Below, piece by piece: positions 53,979-62,556 of a DNA stretch of 64,000 bases. The notes beneath the pieces are model-generated. The model searched no databases. It was not told where the DNA came from and saw nothing but the letters and a program-made list of their open reading frames with translations. Source of the stretch: Novosphingobium sp. 28-62-57 (GTDB lineage Bacteria; Pseudomonadota; Alphaproteobacteria; Sphingomonadales; Sphingomonadaceae). The stretch's first letter is position 1. Each line of letters opens with the position of its first letter. Where the stretch lies: positions 1 through 64,000 of the forward strand of contig NCGO01000002.1 in NCBI GenBank assembly GCA_002256985.1, in the 5' to 3' direction. The translations under genes and the position numbers were made by a program.

Positions 53979-56816
53979 TTAATGCGCCGCCCCCCAAGAC
54001 AGCCCCGTCCCAATCTCCACACCCAACGGCACCGTCAGCGTCACCGAAGGCTCCGCCGCCGTCGCCATCACCCGCTCGATCACCGGCCTGGCCACGTCCA
54101 CGTCCCCCGCAGGCAGTTCGAACACCAGTTCGTCGTGCACCTGCAGCAGCATCCGCACGTTGGGCAGGCCAGCCTCGGCCAAAGCAGGCATCATCCGCGC
54201 CATTGCGCGCTTGATGATGTCGGCGCTCGTGCCCTGAATCGGCGCGTTGATCGCGGCGCGCTCACTGCCTTGCCGCTCGGCCTGATTCTTTGAACCGATG
54301 CGCGGAAACCAAGTCTTGCGGCCAAACAGCGTCTCGGAATAGCCCCGCTCGCGCACGCTCTCCAGCGTTTCGTGGATATAGCGCTGGATGCCCGGAAAGC
54401 GTTCAAAATAACGATCGATCATCGCCTGCGCTTCATCCGCACTCACGCCCAACCGCCCGCCAAGACCCCAGCGGCTGATGCCATAGAGGATCGCGAAGTT
54501 GATCGTCTTGGCTCGCCCGCGCGTATCGCGGTCCACGTGGCCGAACATTTCCCGCGCGGTGCGCGCGTGAATGTCCTCACCGGCCGCAAATGCCTCCTTC
54601 AGCGCCGGAACATCGGCCATGTGCGCGGCCAGCCGAAGCTCGATCTGGCTGTAGTCCGCCGCCAGCAGCACGTTGCCCGGTTCGGCCACAAAGGCCTCGC
54701 GGATCTGGCGGCCAATTTCGGTGCGGATCGGGATGTTCTGCAGGTTGGGATCGTTCGACGACAAGCGCCCCGTCTGCGCCCCCACCAGACTGTAACTGGT
54801 ATGCACCCGCCCGGTATCGGGATTGATCGCAGCCTGCAACGCATCGGTGTAGGTCGATTTCAGCTTCGAAAGCTGCCGCCATTCCAGCACCAGCGTGGCA
54901 ACCTCTGCCCCCTGCGCCGCAAGGCTCTCCAGCACCGACTGGTCAGTCGAGTACTGCCCGGTCTTGCCCTTCTTGCCGCCCTTGTAGCCCAGCTTGTCAA
55001 ACAGCACCTCGCCCAGTTGCTTGGGGCTGCCGATGGTAAAGGCCATGCCCGCCGCTTCGTGGATCACCCCTTCCAGCCGCGCGATCTGCGTTGCAAATTC
55101 GGCTGAGAGGCCCGCCAGACGCTCGCGGTCTACCTTGATGCCGTTGCGCTCCATCATGGCGACGACCGGCACCAGCGGGCGGTCCACGCGGCTATACACG
55201 CGCATCCCGGCCTCATCCACCAGCCGGGGCTGGAACAGGCGGTGCAAGCGCCACGTGACATCAGCATCCTCGGCGGCATAGCGCGTGGCATCGGCCAGCG
55301 GCACTTCGGCAAAGGAAATCGCCTTTTTGCCGCTGCCGCACAGGTCCTTGAACGCCAGCGTGGCGTGGCCGAGGTGCCGCTGCGACAACTCGTCCATGCC
55401 GTGCCCGCCCATGCCCACTTCGCTGCGCCCGGCGTCAAGGCAAAAGCTCATCACCATCGTATCGTCGATCGGGCCCACATTCACGCCATAACGCGCCAGC
55501 ACGTTGATATCGTACTTGATGTTCTGCCCCACCTTCAGCACCGCATCGCTTTCCAGCAGCGGCTTCAAGGCAGCAATCGCCTGCGCACGGTCAACCTGCA
55601 GCGGTTTTTCAGCGAACATGTCAGACCCGCCGTGGCCCAGCGGGATATAGCAGGCATCGTTCGGCCCCAGCGCCAGGCTTACCCCCACCAGATCGGCACG
55701 CATCGCATCCAGTGCGCTGGTTTCGGTATCCACCGCCACCACCCGCGCCGCAAAAGCCCGCGCGATCCACTGCTCCAGCGCCTCCATCGTCTGCACGCAA
55801 GCATAAGCCTCCCGGTCCACCGCAGGCCACGAAGGCAAAGGCCGCTTCTCACCTGCCGGCGTGGCAGGCGCGGCGGCATTGTCTGCCTTGGCCGGGTTCA
55901 GCTGCGTATTTGGCCCCGGGCTGCCCTTGCCATCGTCCAGCCGCCGCAACAGGCTGGTAAAGCCGTGCTCCTCAAGGAACGCGGCCAAAGGCTCACGCGG
56001 AATCACTTCCAGCTCAAAGTCCTCGATCGGCACCGGCAGCGGACAGTCTTCTTTCAATTGCACCAGCACGCGCGATAGCCGCGCCATGTCGGCCTGCTCG
56101 ATCAGGCTCTCGCGCAGCTTGCTCGCCTTCATCGCGGGCGCTGCCGCCAATGCCGATTCGAGATCGCCGTGTTCCTGAATCAGCTTGGTCGCGGTCTTGG
56201 GGCCGATGCCACGAATACCGGGCACGTTGTCGACCGAATCACCCATCAGCGCCAGCACATCGCCCACGCGCTCAGGCGTCACGCCAAACTTCTCGACCAC
56301 TTCGGGAATGCCGATGCGCAGGTTCTTCATCGTATCGAGCATGTCGATGCAGCCACCGCCCACACCGCATGTGCCCACCAGCTGCATCAGGTCCTTGTCG
56401 GACGAAACGATCGTCACATCCCAGCCGCGCAGCGTGGCGGCGCGGGCGTAGGATGCGATAATATCGTCTGCTTCCAGGCCCTCTTCCTCGATGCAGGCCA
56501 GGCTGAAGGCCCGCGTCGCATCGCGGATCAGCGGGAATTGCGGCACCAGATCTTCGGGCGGCGGCGGGCGGTTGGCCTTGTACTGATCGTACAGGTCATT
56601 GCGAAACGATGTGCCCGCCTTGTCGAGAATCACCGCAAGGTGCGTTGGCCCATCGGCCTTGTGCAGGTCCTCGGCCAGCTTCCACAGCATCGTGGTATAG
56701 CCATAAACCGCACCCACCGGGGTTCCTTGCGGGTTCGTCAGCGGCGGCAGCCGGTGATAGGCGCGGAAGATGTAGGCCGATCCATCGACCAGATAGAGAT
56801 GCTGTTTTTCGCTCAT
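53979..56816 (-). CDS. polA: DNA polymerase I
   Basis: A 945-residue three-domain polymerase. The 5'-3' nuclease (about 1-300) opens MSEKQHLYLVDGSAYIFRAY and has MGDSVDNVPGIRGIGPKTAT. The 3'-5' exonuclease domain is intact, with VVAVDTETSALDAM and VGQNIKYDINVLARYG. The polymerase domain has TGRLSSNDPNLQNIPIRTEI, VLLAADYSQIELRLAAHMAD, RGRAKTINFAILYGISRWGL and LLQVHDELVFELP. It does Okazaki-fragment processing and repair. Confidence 0.97.
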   Translation of the reverse strand: MSEKQHLYLVDGSAYIFRAYHRLPPLTNPQGTPVGAVYGYTTMLWKLAEDLHKADGPTHLAVILDKAGTSFRNDLYDQYKANRPPPPEDLVPQFPLIRDATRAFSLACIEEEGLEADDIIASYARAATLRGWDVTIVSSDKDLMQLVGTCGVGGGCIDMLDTMKNLRIGIPEVVEKFGVTPERVGDVLALMGDSVDNVPGIRGIGPKTATKLIQEHGDLESALAAAPAMKASKLRESLIEQADMARLSRVLVQLKEDCPLPVPIEDFELEVIPREPLAAFLEEHGFTSLLRRLDDGKGSPGPNTQLNPAKADNAAAPATPAGEKRPLPSWPAVDREAYACVQTMEALEQWIARAFAARVVAVDTETSALDAMRADLVGVSLALGPNDACYIPLGHGGSDMFAEKPLQVDRAQAIAALKPLLESDAVLKVGQNIKYDINVLARYGVNVGPIDDTMVMSFCLDAGRSEVGMGGHGMDELSQRHLGHATLAFKDLCGSGKKAISFAEVPLADATRYAAEDADVTWRLHRLFQPRLVDEAGMRVYSRVDRPLVPVVAMMERNGIKVDRERLAGLSAEFATQIARLEGVIHEAAGMAFTIGSPKQLGEVLFDKLGYKGGKKGKTGQYSTDQSVLESLAAQGAEVATLVLEWRQLSKLKSTYTDALQAAINPDTGRVHTSYSLVGAQTGRLSSNDPNLQNIPIRTEIGRQIREAFVAEPGNVLLAADYSQIELRLAAHMADVPALKEAFAAGEDIHARTAREMFGHVDRDTRGRAKTINFAILYGISRWGLGGRLGVSADEAQAMIDRYFERFPGIQRYIHETLESVRERGYSETLFGRKTWFPRIGSKNQAERQGSERAAINAPIQGTSADIIKRAMARMMPALAEAGLPNVRMLLQVHDELVFELPAGDVDVARPVIERVMATAAEPSVTLTVPLGVEIGTGLSWGAAH

Positions 56817-57106
56817 CTGGGGGTGTTAGCAGGCCATTTGGCCCCCGTCATCGGCTGTCATGGGCCCGAATTGCGTTGCTTCAGCAACTTTGTTGCAGGT
56901 GCTAAAAAGCCCGAAAGGCCCGGAAATCAGGCGAAAAAAAGGCAAACCCAGCCCCGCGAGAGGCAGGTTGCGACAGTTTGCATACGTCTTGTGCTTGCAA
57001 GGCGATGAATTGCCGATTAATTGGGTCGCGAAGTCTACCGGCTGAGTAGGCTTTGCGGCGGGCTGCTTGCCCGGCGCTGTTCACTTCAATCCAGGGATTG
57101 TAACGC

Positions 57107-57301
57107 ATGCGCAAGCTCATTCTCGCCGCTGTCGCCGGCACCGCCTTCGCTCTCGCTGGCTGCTCGGAAAAGCCGGCTGAAGAAGCAACCGAAGCTGCTG
57201 TTGAAGCAACCGAAGCCGCTATGGACGCCTCGGGCGCCGCTGCTGACGCTTCGGGCGCTGCTTCGGAAGCTGCTGCTGAAGCTTCTGAAGCTTCGATGTA
57301 A
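57107..57301 (+). CDS. Small Ala/Glu-rich lipoprotein
   Basis: A 64-residue lipoprotein. The lipobox is LAGC with Cys19 after MRKLILAAVAGTAFALAGC. The mature 46 residues are almost only Ala, Glu, Ser, Asp and Thr (EEATEAAVEATEAAMDASGA), a low-complexity helical or disordered tail. Similar small acidic lipoproteins are common in sphingomonads; function is unknown. A good terminator follows, supporting a real single-gene transcript. Confidence 0.8.
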   Translation: MRKLILAAVAGTAFALAGCSEKPAEEATEAAVEATEAAMDASGAAADASGAASEAAAEASEASM

Positions 57302-57331
57302 TCTTTGCCGTCAAGGCAGATTGCAAGAGTT

Positions 57332-57370
57332 AAAGGGGGCGTGGTCTTAGGGCCGCGCCCCTTTCTCTTT
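57332..57370 (+). terminator. Intrinsic terminator of small lipoprotein gene
   Basis: A stem aaagggg-cgtgg / ccgcg-ccccttt with one bulge and an 8-base loop ends in a T-rich ctttctcttt. It starts 30 nt after the stop at 57301. Confidence 0.8.
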
Positions 57371-57397
57371 GTGTCACAAGCTGCGGAATAAAGCGCG

Positions 57398-57647
57398 TTT
57401 CGCGCAGAGGCGCAGAGGAAGCAGAGAGCGCGAAGATGCGGCGCTCCAAGCTAATCACGTCGTCGGCCCGTGCTTGACACGGGCCTTGGCTCTGATTGCC
57501 CGCAAAGGTCAGCCAAGCCCCGTGTCAAGCACGGGGCGACGGGGATGTGTAGGCAACTTACTTCAGGTCCAGATGGCTAGAATACAGGCCTTGCGACCAT
57601 AGGCTACCTCCCGGCGGTCTCTGCTCCGTCTGCGTCTCTGCGAGAAA
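57398..57647. repeat. Large inverted-repeat element C with a nested second repeat
   Basis: Arms of the cgcagaggcgcagagg type (57398-57432 and, inverted and diverged, 57619-57647) bound 250 bp. Inside, 57462-57540 is a different inverted repeat with gcccgtgcttgacacgggcc and its partner ccccgtgtcaagcacgggg. With the terminator this fills the 386-bp gene-free stretch between the lipoprotein and beta-lactamase-fold genes. Confidence 0.75.
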
Positions 57648-57687
57648 CAGAACTCAGCAGCGCATCATCCGCGCACCACACACCGCA

Positions 57688-58656
57688 TCAACGGCGGCGG
57701 ACGAGGTCCTGTGTGCCGGAGCCCAGCGGGCTGGCATAGCCATCATAGATCGTGCGCATCATCCGCGCGATCAGCTTGGCGTGGGCCGCGTGGCCTTCTG
57801 GCCCGGTCACGAAGAACGCCACGGCCAGATGCCGCCCATCGGGCAGGCGCACGATGCCGACATCGTCGGTCACGCCCGAAAGTGTGCCCGTCTTGTGCGC
57901 CACCAGCGTGCCTTCGGGCAGGCCTGCACGAATGCGAGTCTTGCCGGTGCTGGTGCGAGTCATCGTATCGAGCAGCACCGCGCGGCTTTCCGGGCTGAGC
58001 ACACCGCCACGGTCAATCGCGGCCAGCAGCGCAATCATCGAACGCGGCGTACTGGACGTGCGCGTATCGATCACCCGCGCCGGATCAACCTTGCCGTCAT
58101 CGCGCACCAGCGTGGCCATCGTATGGTCCAGCCGCTGCCCGGTAATGCCGTTGCGCGTCAGCCAGCGATTGACGTTCTCATACCCGCCAACAACCTTGAT
58201 CAGCCCGTCGGTCGCCTCGTTGCTGCTGCGGGTGATCATCAGTTCCATCAGGCTTTGCGCGGTCATCACGCTGCCTGCGCGAAGTGGCGCTTCCGGGCTG
58301 GCCGGGCCTTTTTCAACCACACGCAGCATCATCGGAAACTGTTGATCGAGCGAGTAATTGCCCTTTTCCACCTGCTCAAGGAACGTTGCGGCAACCGCGA
58401 TCTTGGCTGTGCTGGCCATCGGGAAGGGCATGTCCCCGTTCACGAAAATCTGCCCACCGCCATCAAGGTCCATCGCGGCCACGCCAATGCGCCCGCGCCC
58501 TTCGGCGGCGATGGCGGCAACCTGCTGCTGGATGATCTGATCACGCTGATCGAGCAGCGAAATCGCATCACGGCTCTGCACCTGCGGCACCGTGAAGACG
58601 AGCGCGGGGGCTGCGGTAAACAGCGCGGCAATGATTCGTGCGGTGCGAAACTTCAT
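57688..58656 (-). CDS. Class A beta-lactamase-fold serine hydrolase lacking the Glu166 equivalent
   Basis: A 322-residue exported protein with a signal peptide (MKFRTARIIAALFTAAPALV). The penicillin-recognising motifs are in place: nucleophile Ser82 and Lys85 in ASTAKIAVAATFLE, SxN at 144-146 in TRSSNEATDGL, and KTG at 255-257 in VAHKTGTLSGVTDDVG. In the omega loop, aligning RLDHTMATLV with the class A RLDRWEPELN puts Met at Glu166 and Val at Asn170. It may therefore bind but not efficiently deacylate beta-lactams, or act on another substrate. No ampR-like regulator is adjacent. Confidence 0.85.
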   Translation of the reverse strand: MKFRTARIIAALFTAAPALVFTVPQVQSRDAISLLDQRDQIIQQQVAAIAAEGRGRIGVAAMDLDGGGQIFVNGDMPFPMASTAKIAVAATFLEQVEKGNYSLDQQFPMMLRVVEKGPASPEAPLRAGSVMTAQSLMELMITRSSNEATDGLIKVVGGYENVNRWLTRNGITGQRLDHTMATLVRDDGKVDPARVIDTRTSSTPRSMIALLAAIDRGGVLSPESRAVLLDTMTRTSTGKTRIRAGLPEGTLVAHKTGTLSGVTDDVGIVRLPDGRHLAVAFFVTGPEGHAAHAKLIARMMRTIYDGYASPLGSGTQDLVRRR

Positions 58657-58897
58657 GCTCTCGCTTACCCCGATCCCGGTTTATGTCTCTTTAACGAAAC
58701 TAACCGTTTGTGATTGTGCGGCAAAGTGCCTTTTCGAACACCTCGGCGCAAGGCCAGCGCAGACTGGCTCATCTGCAGGAACCAAACCGGGCCAGCCAGT
58801 CGCAAGTTGTGGCTCACTGGCGATTCATGCTGGACTTTAATTGATCGGCTAAGAATAGTCCTCGGAAGCGGCAAGCAGCCGCATATCGGGAGAGTTC

Positions 58898-60256
58898 ATG
58901 GAAGCGCTGCTCGAGGTGGTCATGCGCCGTGCAGACATGGCGACAACGCAGCCCGCGCAAGTGTCCGGGCTGCTGCGCCTGTCGGGTGGGGCCAACATGG
59001 AATCATGGCTTTTCCGCTTTGGAGATCAGCGCTTTGTGCTGCGCCGCGCTCCTTCTGCCGAGTGGATCGCCATGCGCCCGCTCGACATGGGGGGAGAAGC
59101 TGAATTGATTCGCCGCGCCTTTGCCGCAGGCGTTGCCGCGCCCGAAGTGGTGGCCGAACTGACCCCGGAAGACGGCCTTGGCATCGGCTTTGTCATGCGC
59201 TGCCTGCCCGGCTCTGCCGATCCCGAAGCCGCATTGGGCCACGATCCGCAGCGTGCAGCGATACTGGCCGAAGATCTGGCACAGGCCATGGCCCGCATCC
59301 ACGCGCTCGACACCGCAGGCCTTGGCTTTCTGCCCCGGCTTGATCCTGCCGAAGGCGTGGAAGGCCTTGCCCGCCAATTTGCCGAGGCTGGCGGTGATCG
59401 CCCGCTGATTGCTCTAGGCCTGGCCTGGCTGCGCCGCCATCTGCCGCCGCCTGCAGACCCGGTCGTCGTCCACGGTGATTTCCGGATCGGCAATCTGATG
59501 GTCGATCAGGGGCGGCTGTCGGGCGTGATCGATTGGGAACTGGCGCATCTGGGTGATGGGCACGAAGACCTGGCCTATGGCTGCATGACCGTGTGGCGCT
59601 TTGGCAGGCTGGGCCAGCAGGCCTTCGGCCTCACCGATGTCGAATCGCTTGCCCGCGCTTATCACGCAGCGGGCGGCGAAGCCTTCGACCCTGCCCGCTT
59701 CCGCTTCTGGCTGGTCTATCGCACCGTCTGGTGGGCGCTGGGCTGCCTTTCGATGGGGCAGGATTGGCGCTCTGGCACTGACCGTTCGCTGGAGCGCGTG
59801 GTGGTGGCACGGCGCTGCGCAGAGCAGGAGCTTGATCTGTTGCTGCTGCTGGAAAGCGAAGCGCCTGAGCCTGAACGCGCGCGGCCCCTGCCTGCCGCAC
59901 CCGCCCCGGCCAGTGCGGGCAATGGCGAGCCGAGCGCTGCCGAAATACTCACCGCCGTGTCCGAATGGCTCGCCAACACGGTCAAGCACACACTGGCCAA
60001 GGACGAAACGCTGGTGCGTGAACGCTGGGAACTGGCCGTCGCGCGCAATGCACTGGGCATCGTCCAGCGCGAGCTGGCAGGCCGCAGCGATCCGGCAGAC
60101 AAGGCCCTGGCCGACGATCTGCTGGCCGGTCGGCAAACCCTCGCCACGCCCGGCCTGCTGGCGGACCTGCGCGCCCGCGCGCTGTCCACCTTGTCGGCAG
60201 ACATGCCCAAATACCCGGCGCTCGCCGCCGCCCGCCTGCTCTGGGAGCGCCCTTGA
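58898..60256 (+). CDS. APH-type phosphotransferase fused to DUF6285-like domain
   Basis: A 452-residue protein. Residues 1-330 are an aminoglycoside-phosphotransferase/choline-kinase-like domain of the kind paired with acyl-CoA dehydrogenases (ACAD10-like): catalytic VVHGDFRIGNLMV (Asp194, Asn199) and VIDWELAHLGDGHEDLAYGC (Asp212). After a Pro/Ala linker, residues 345-452 (EILTAVSEWLANTVKHTL, NALGIVQRELAGRSDPADK) match the DUF6285 pattern, usually a separate small gene. Its TGA overlaps the ATG of the acyl-CoA dehydrogenase, so both probably handle hydroxyacyl or unusual acyl substrates. Not an antibiotic-resistance call. Confidence 0.87.
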   Translation: MEALLEVVMRRADMATTQPAQVSGLLRLSGGANMESWLFRFGDQRFVLRRAPSAEWIAMRPLDMGGEAELIRRAFAAGVAAPEVVAELTPEDGLGIGFVMRCLPGSADPEAALGHDPQRAAILAEDLAQAMARIHALDTAGLGFLPRLDPAEGVEGLARQFAEAGGDRPLIALGLAWLRRHLPPPADPVVVHGDFRIGNLMVDQGRLSGVIDWELAHLGDGHEDLAYGCMTVWRFGRLGQQAFGLTDVESLARAYHAAGGEAFDPARFRFWLVYRTVWWALGCLSMGQDWRSGTDRSLERVVVARRCAEQELDLLLLLESEAPEPERARPLPAAPAPASAGNGEPSAAEILTAVSEWLANTVKHTLAKDETLVRERWELAVARNALGIVQRELAGRSDPADKALADDLLAGRQTLATPGLLADLRARALSTLSADMPKYPALAAARLLWERP

Positions 60257-61557
60257 TGGACTTCGATCTTCCCGCCGACCTTGTCGCCTACTTGCACGAA
60301 CTGGACGCCTTCATCGAAGCCGAGATCAAGCCGCTGGAGCAGGCGGACGACAACATTCGCTTCTTCGATCACCGCCGCGAATGGGCGCGCACCGATTTCG
60401 ACAACGGCGGCCTCCCGCGTACCGAATGGGAGGACCTGCTAATCGAAGCCACGGCCTGCGCCGACAAGGCCGGGCACTGGCGCTTTTCCGCGCCGAAGAA
60501 GTATGGCGGCCAGGATGGCAGCAACTTATGGATGGCGGTGATCCGCGAACACTTCGCCGCCAAGGGCCTTGGCCTGCACAACGATCTGCAGAACGAACAT
60601 TCGATCGTCGGCAACTTCCCGTTCGTGGCCATGTTCGAACACTTCGGCACCGATGACCAGAAGGCCGAATTCATCAACGGCGGCTTTGCCCGCACCCGCC
60701 GCACCGCCTTTGGCCTGACCGAGCCGAATCACGGCTCTGACGCCACCCACATGGAAACCCGCGCCGTGCCCGAGGTGCGCGATGGGGTGGCGGGCTGGCG
60801 CATCGATGGCGAGAAAATGTGGACCACCGGCATGCATGTGGCCACCCATTGCGCCACCTTCGCCCGCACCAGCGGCGAGAATGGCGATGCACGCGGCATC
60901 ACCTGCTTCCTTGTGCCCAACCCCTGTGAAGGGCTGGTGATCGAGGAATACTTGTGGACCTTCAACATGCCGACCGACCACCCGCGCGTGTCGTTCACCG
61001 ATGTCTGGGTGCCTGACAGCGCGATTCTCGGGCCCGTCGGCGGGGGCCTGTCCATTGCGCAAAGCTTCGTCCACCAGAACCGCATCCGGCAGGCCGCCTC
61101 ATCGCTGGGCGCGGCCACGTTCTGCATCGAGGAATCGGTGCGCTATGCCCGCGAGCGCAAACCTTTCGGCGAGGAACTGGCGCGCAATCAGGCAATCCAG
61201 TTCCCACTGGTGGAGCTTGCCACCCAATGCGAAATGCTGCGCCTGCTGATCCGCAAGACGGCGTGGGACATGGACCGGCTGGAGGCCGAAGAGGGCGGCC
61301 ACAAGCGGATCGAGCGCGAACTGTCAGACAAGGTCTCGATGTGCAATTACTGGGCGAACCGGCTGGTCTGCGAAGCGGCGGACCGGGCGATGCAGGTCCA
61401 CGGCGGCATCGGTTATTCGCGGCACAAACCCTTCGAACACATCTACCGCCACCACCGCCGCTACCGCATCACCGAAGGCGCCGAGGAAATCCAGATCCGC
61501 AAGGTGGGGGCGTTCCTGTTCGGCTATCTGGGGCCACGGAAGGGGAGGTTTTCCTGA
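60256..61557 (+). CDS. Acyl-CoA dehydrogenase family protein
   Basis: A 433-residue flavoprotein dehydrogenase of the ACAD10/11-like group. FAD and substrate stretches include AFGLTEPNHGSDATHMETRA, VPDSAILGPVGGGLSIAQSF, FGEELARNQAIQFPLVELAT, QVHGGIGYSRHKPFEHIYRH and YRITEGAEEIQIRKV at the end. The start is the ATG at 60256 in the TGATG overlap with the phosphotransferase gene. It should pass electrons to ETF. The typical catalytic Glu is plausibly in EGAEEI, but this was not proven. Confidence 0.92.
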   Translation: MDFDLPADLVAYLHELDAFIEAEIKPLEQADDNIRFFDHRREWARTDFDNGGLPRTEWEDLLIEATACADKAGHWRFSAPKKYGGQDGSNLWMAVIREHFAAKGLGLHNDLQNEHSIVGNFPFVAMFEHFGTDDQKAEFINGGFARTRRTAFGLTEPNHGSDATHMETRAVPEVRDGVAGWRIDGEKMWTTGMHVATHCATFARTSGENGDARGITCFLVPNPCEGLVIEEYLWTFNMPTDHPRVSFTDVWVPDSAILGPVGGGLSIAQSFVHQNRIRQAASSLGAATFCIEESVRYARERKPFGEELARNQAIQFPLVELATQCEMLRLLIRKTAWDMDRLEAEEGGHKRIERELSDKVSMCNYWANRLVCEAADRAMQVHGGIGYSRHKPFEHIYRHHRRYRITEGAEEIQIRKVGAFLFGYLGPRKGRFS

Positions 61558-61570
61558 AGGAAATCACCAT

Positions 61571-61728
61571 CCCCGCCCCTGCTTTCGTCACCCCCGCCCC
61601 CCCTTTGTCACCCCTGCCCCCCCTTTGTCACCCCCGCGTAGGCGGGGGTCCAGCCCGCACATACGTCGTCGCACAGCGACGGCTTTGTCGACGCTGGATT
61701 CCCGCCTGCGCGGGAATGACGAAGGGAT
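61571..61728. repeat. 20-bp tandem repeats leading into an inverted repeat
   Basis: Three 20-bp units (61571-61590, 61591-61610, 61611-61630), the last two nearly identical as ccccYgccccccctttgtca, run into a REP with gtcacccccgcgtaggcggg on the left and ttcccgcctgcgcgggaatg on the right (to about 61728). The tandem unit looks like an amplified end of the REP. It lies between convergent acyl-CoA dehydrogenase and lysozyme genes. Confidence 0.75.
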
Positions 61729-61731
61729 GAG

Positions 61732-62346
61732 TCATTCGAACAGCCGATCAAACCACGTCTTTTCCTTCGCCACAGCCTCCGGCGCAGACGCAGGCTCATC
61801 CGCAAACAGGCCTTCCACCAACCCGCGCACGTCCACCCGCCGCCCGCGCACCGGCTGGTAGGATGGCTTGGCCACGCCATAGACCAGCGCGGTGCCGTCC
61901 TCGCTCCACTTGCCGTCAAAGAACAGCGCCTGCTCCTTGCGCCGCCGGGCCAGCAGTTCCTTGGGCCGCGCCCAATCGAGCATCCGACGGCGCGCGCCCT
62001 CCACATCGCCGCGCACGAACCGGCCCAGCCAGCTCGCCCGCGCAATCGCGCCGGTATTCCAATGAAACGAAAGCGCCGCACCCAGTTCGGCCTCGGAGGG
62101 GTCATGCTTGCCAAACGCGGCCAGCACCGGCGGCAGATACTTCTCGCGCAGCAGCCACATGTACACGCCGATGCAATGCTCCAGCGGCTGCGGCTTGTCC
62201 TTGTAGCGCGGGAAGACCTTGTGCCCGCTGGCATCGGTAATCCCGACGCTCCAGGTCCACACGCCCACGCTATCCTTGTAGGCCTCGGTCACGATCCCTT
62301 CGTGGGCAATCAGTTCAAGAGCGATGCGGGGGGTAAGGTCGCGCAT
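61732..62346 (-). CDS. GH24 (T4-type) lysozyme
   Basis: A 204-residue glycoside hydrolase 24 muramidase. With the ATG at 62346 the protein opens MRDLTPRIALELIAHEGIVT. The catalytic triad spacing of T4 lysozyme is kept: Glu in AHEG, Asp nine residues on in YKDSVG, Thr six further in WTWSVGIT. About 60 extra C-terminal residues follow the domain. No signal peptide and no holin or other phage genes are near, so it may be a domesticated endolysin. A longer frame to 62424 overlaps a repeat element and is not preferred. Confidence 0.85.
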   Translation of the reverse strand: MRDLTPRIALELIAHEGIVTEAYKDSVGVWTWSVGITDASGHKVFPRYKDKPQPLEHCIGVYMWLLREKYLPPVLAAFGKHDPSEAELGAALSFHWNTGAIARASWLGRFVRGDVEGARRRMLDWARPKELLARRRKEQALFFDGKWSEDGTALVYGVAKPSYQPVRGRRVDVRGLVEGLFADEPASAPEAVAKEKTWFDRLFE

Positions 62347-62427
62347 GAGGGTCCGACTCCATTGCAAAAACCAGAGTCGTGCGCGCGAGTTGGAATGTAG
62401 GAAAACGGAGATGAAACCCATCAACCT

Positions 62428-62528
62428 CCGTTCGTGTCGAGCCCTTCGACATGCTCAGGATAAACTTCGTGCCTTTGGCACGAAGTCGAGACACCGTGCA
62501 AAGTGTCTCGACTTCGCTCGACACGAAC
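62428..62528. repeat. Sphingomonad-type inverted repeat, copy 4, with internal insertion
   Basis: The right arm (62503-62528) is intact. The left arm is split (62428-62442 and 62481-62494) by a 38-base insertion containing cccttcgacatgctcagg and a small hairpin cttcgtgcc-ttt-ggcacgaag. The insertion belongs to another REP family seen at 22045-22070. It lies in the 303-bp gene-free gap between metK and the lysozyme gene. Confidence 0.85.
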
Positions 62529-62556
62529 AAGTGGGTGGCTGAGATTGCTGAAACGC

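Noticed and set aside
58898-60256. Aminoglycoside resistance gene
   Set aside because: The APH-like domain belongs to the acyl-CoA dehydrogenase-linked group with a DUF6285-like tail; context is fatty-acid metabolism.
61571-61640. CRISPR array
   Set aside because: The 20-bp units are directly adjacent with no spacers, and no cas genes are in the window.
61732-62346. Prophage remnant around the lysozyme gene
   Set aside because: No integrase, holin, structural or attachment-site features are found nearby.
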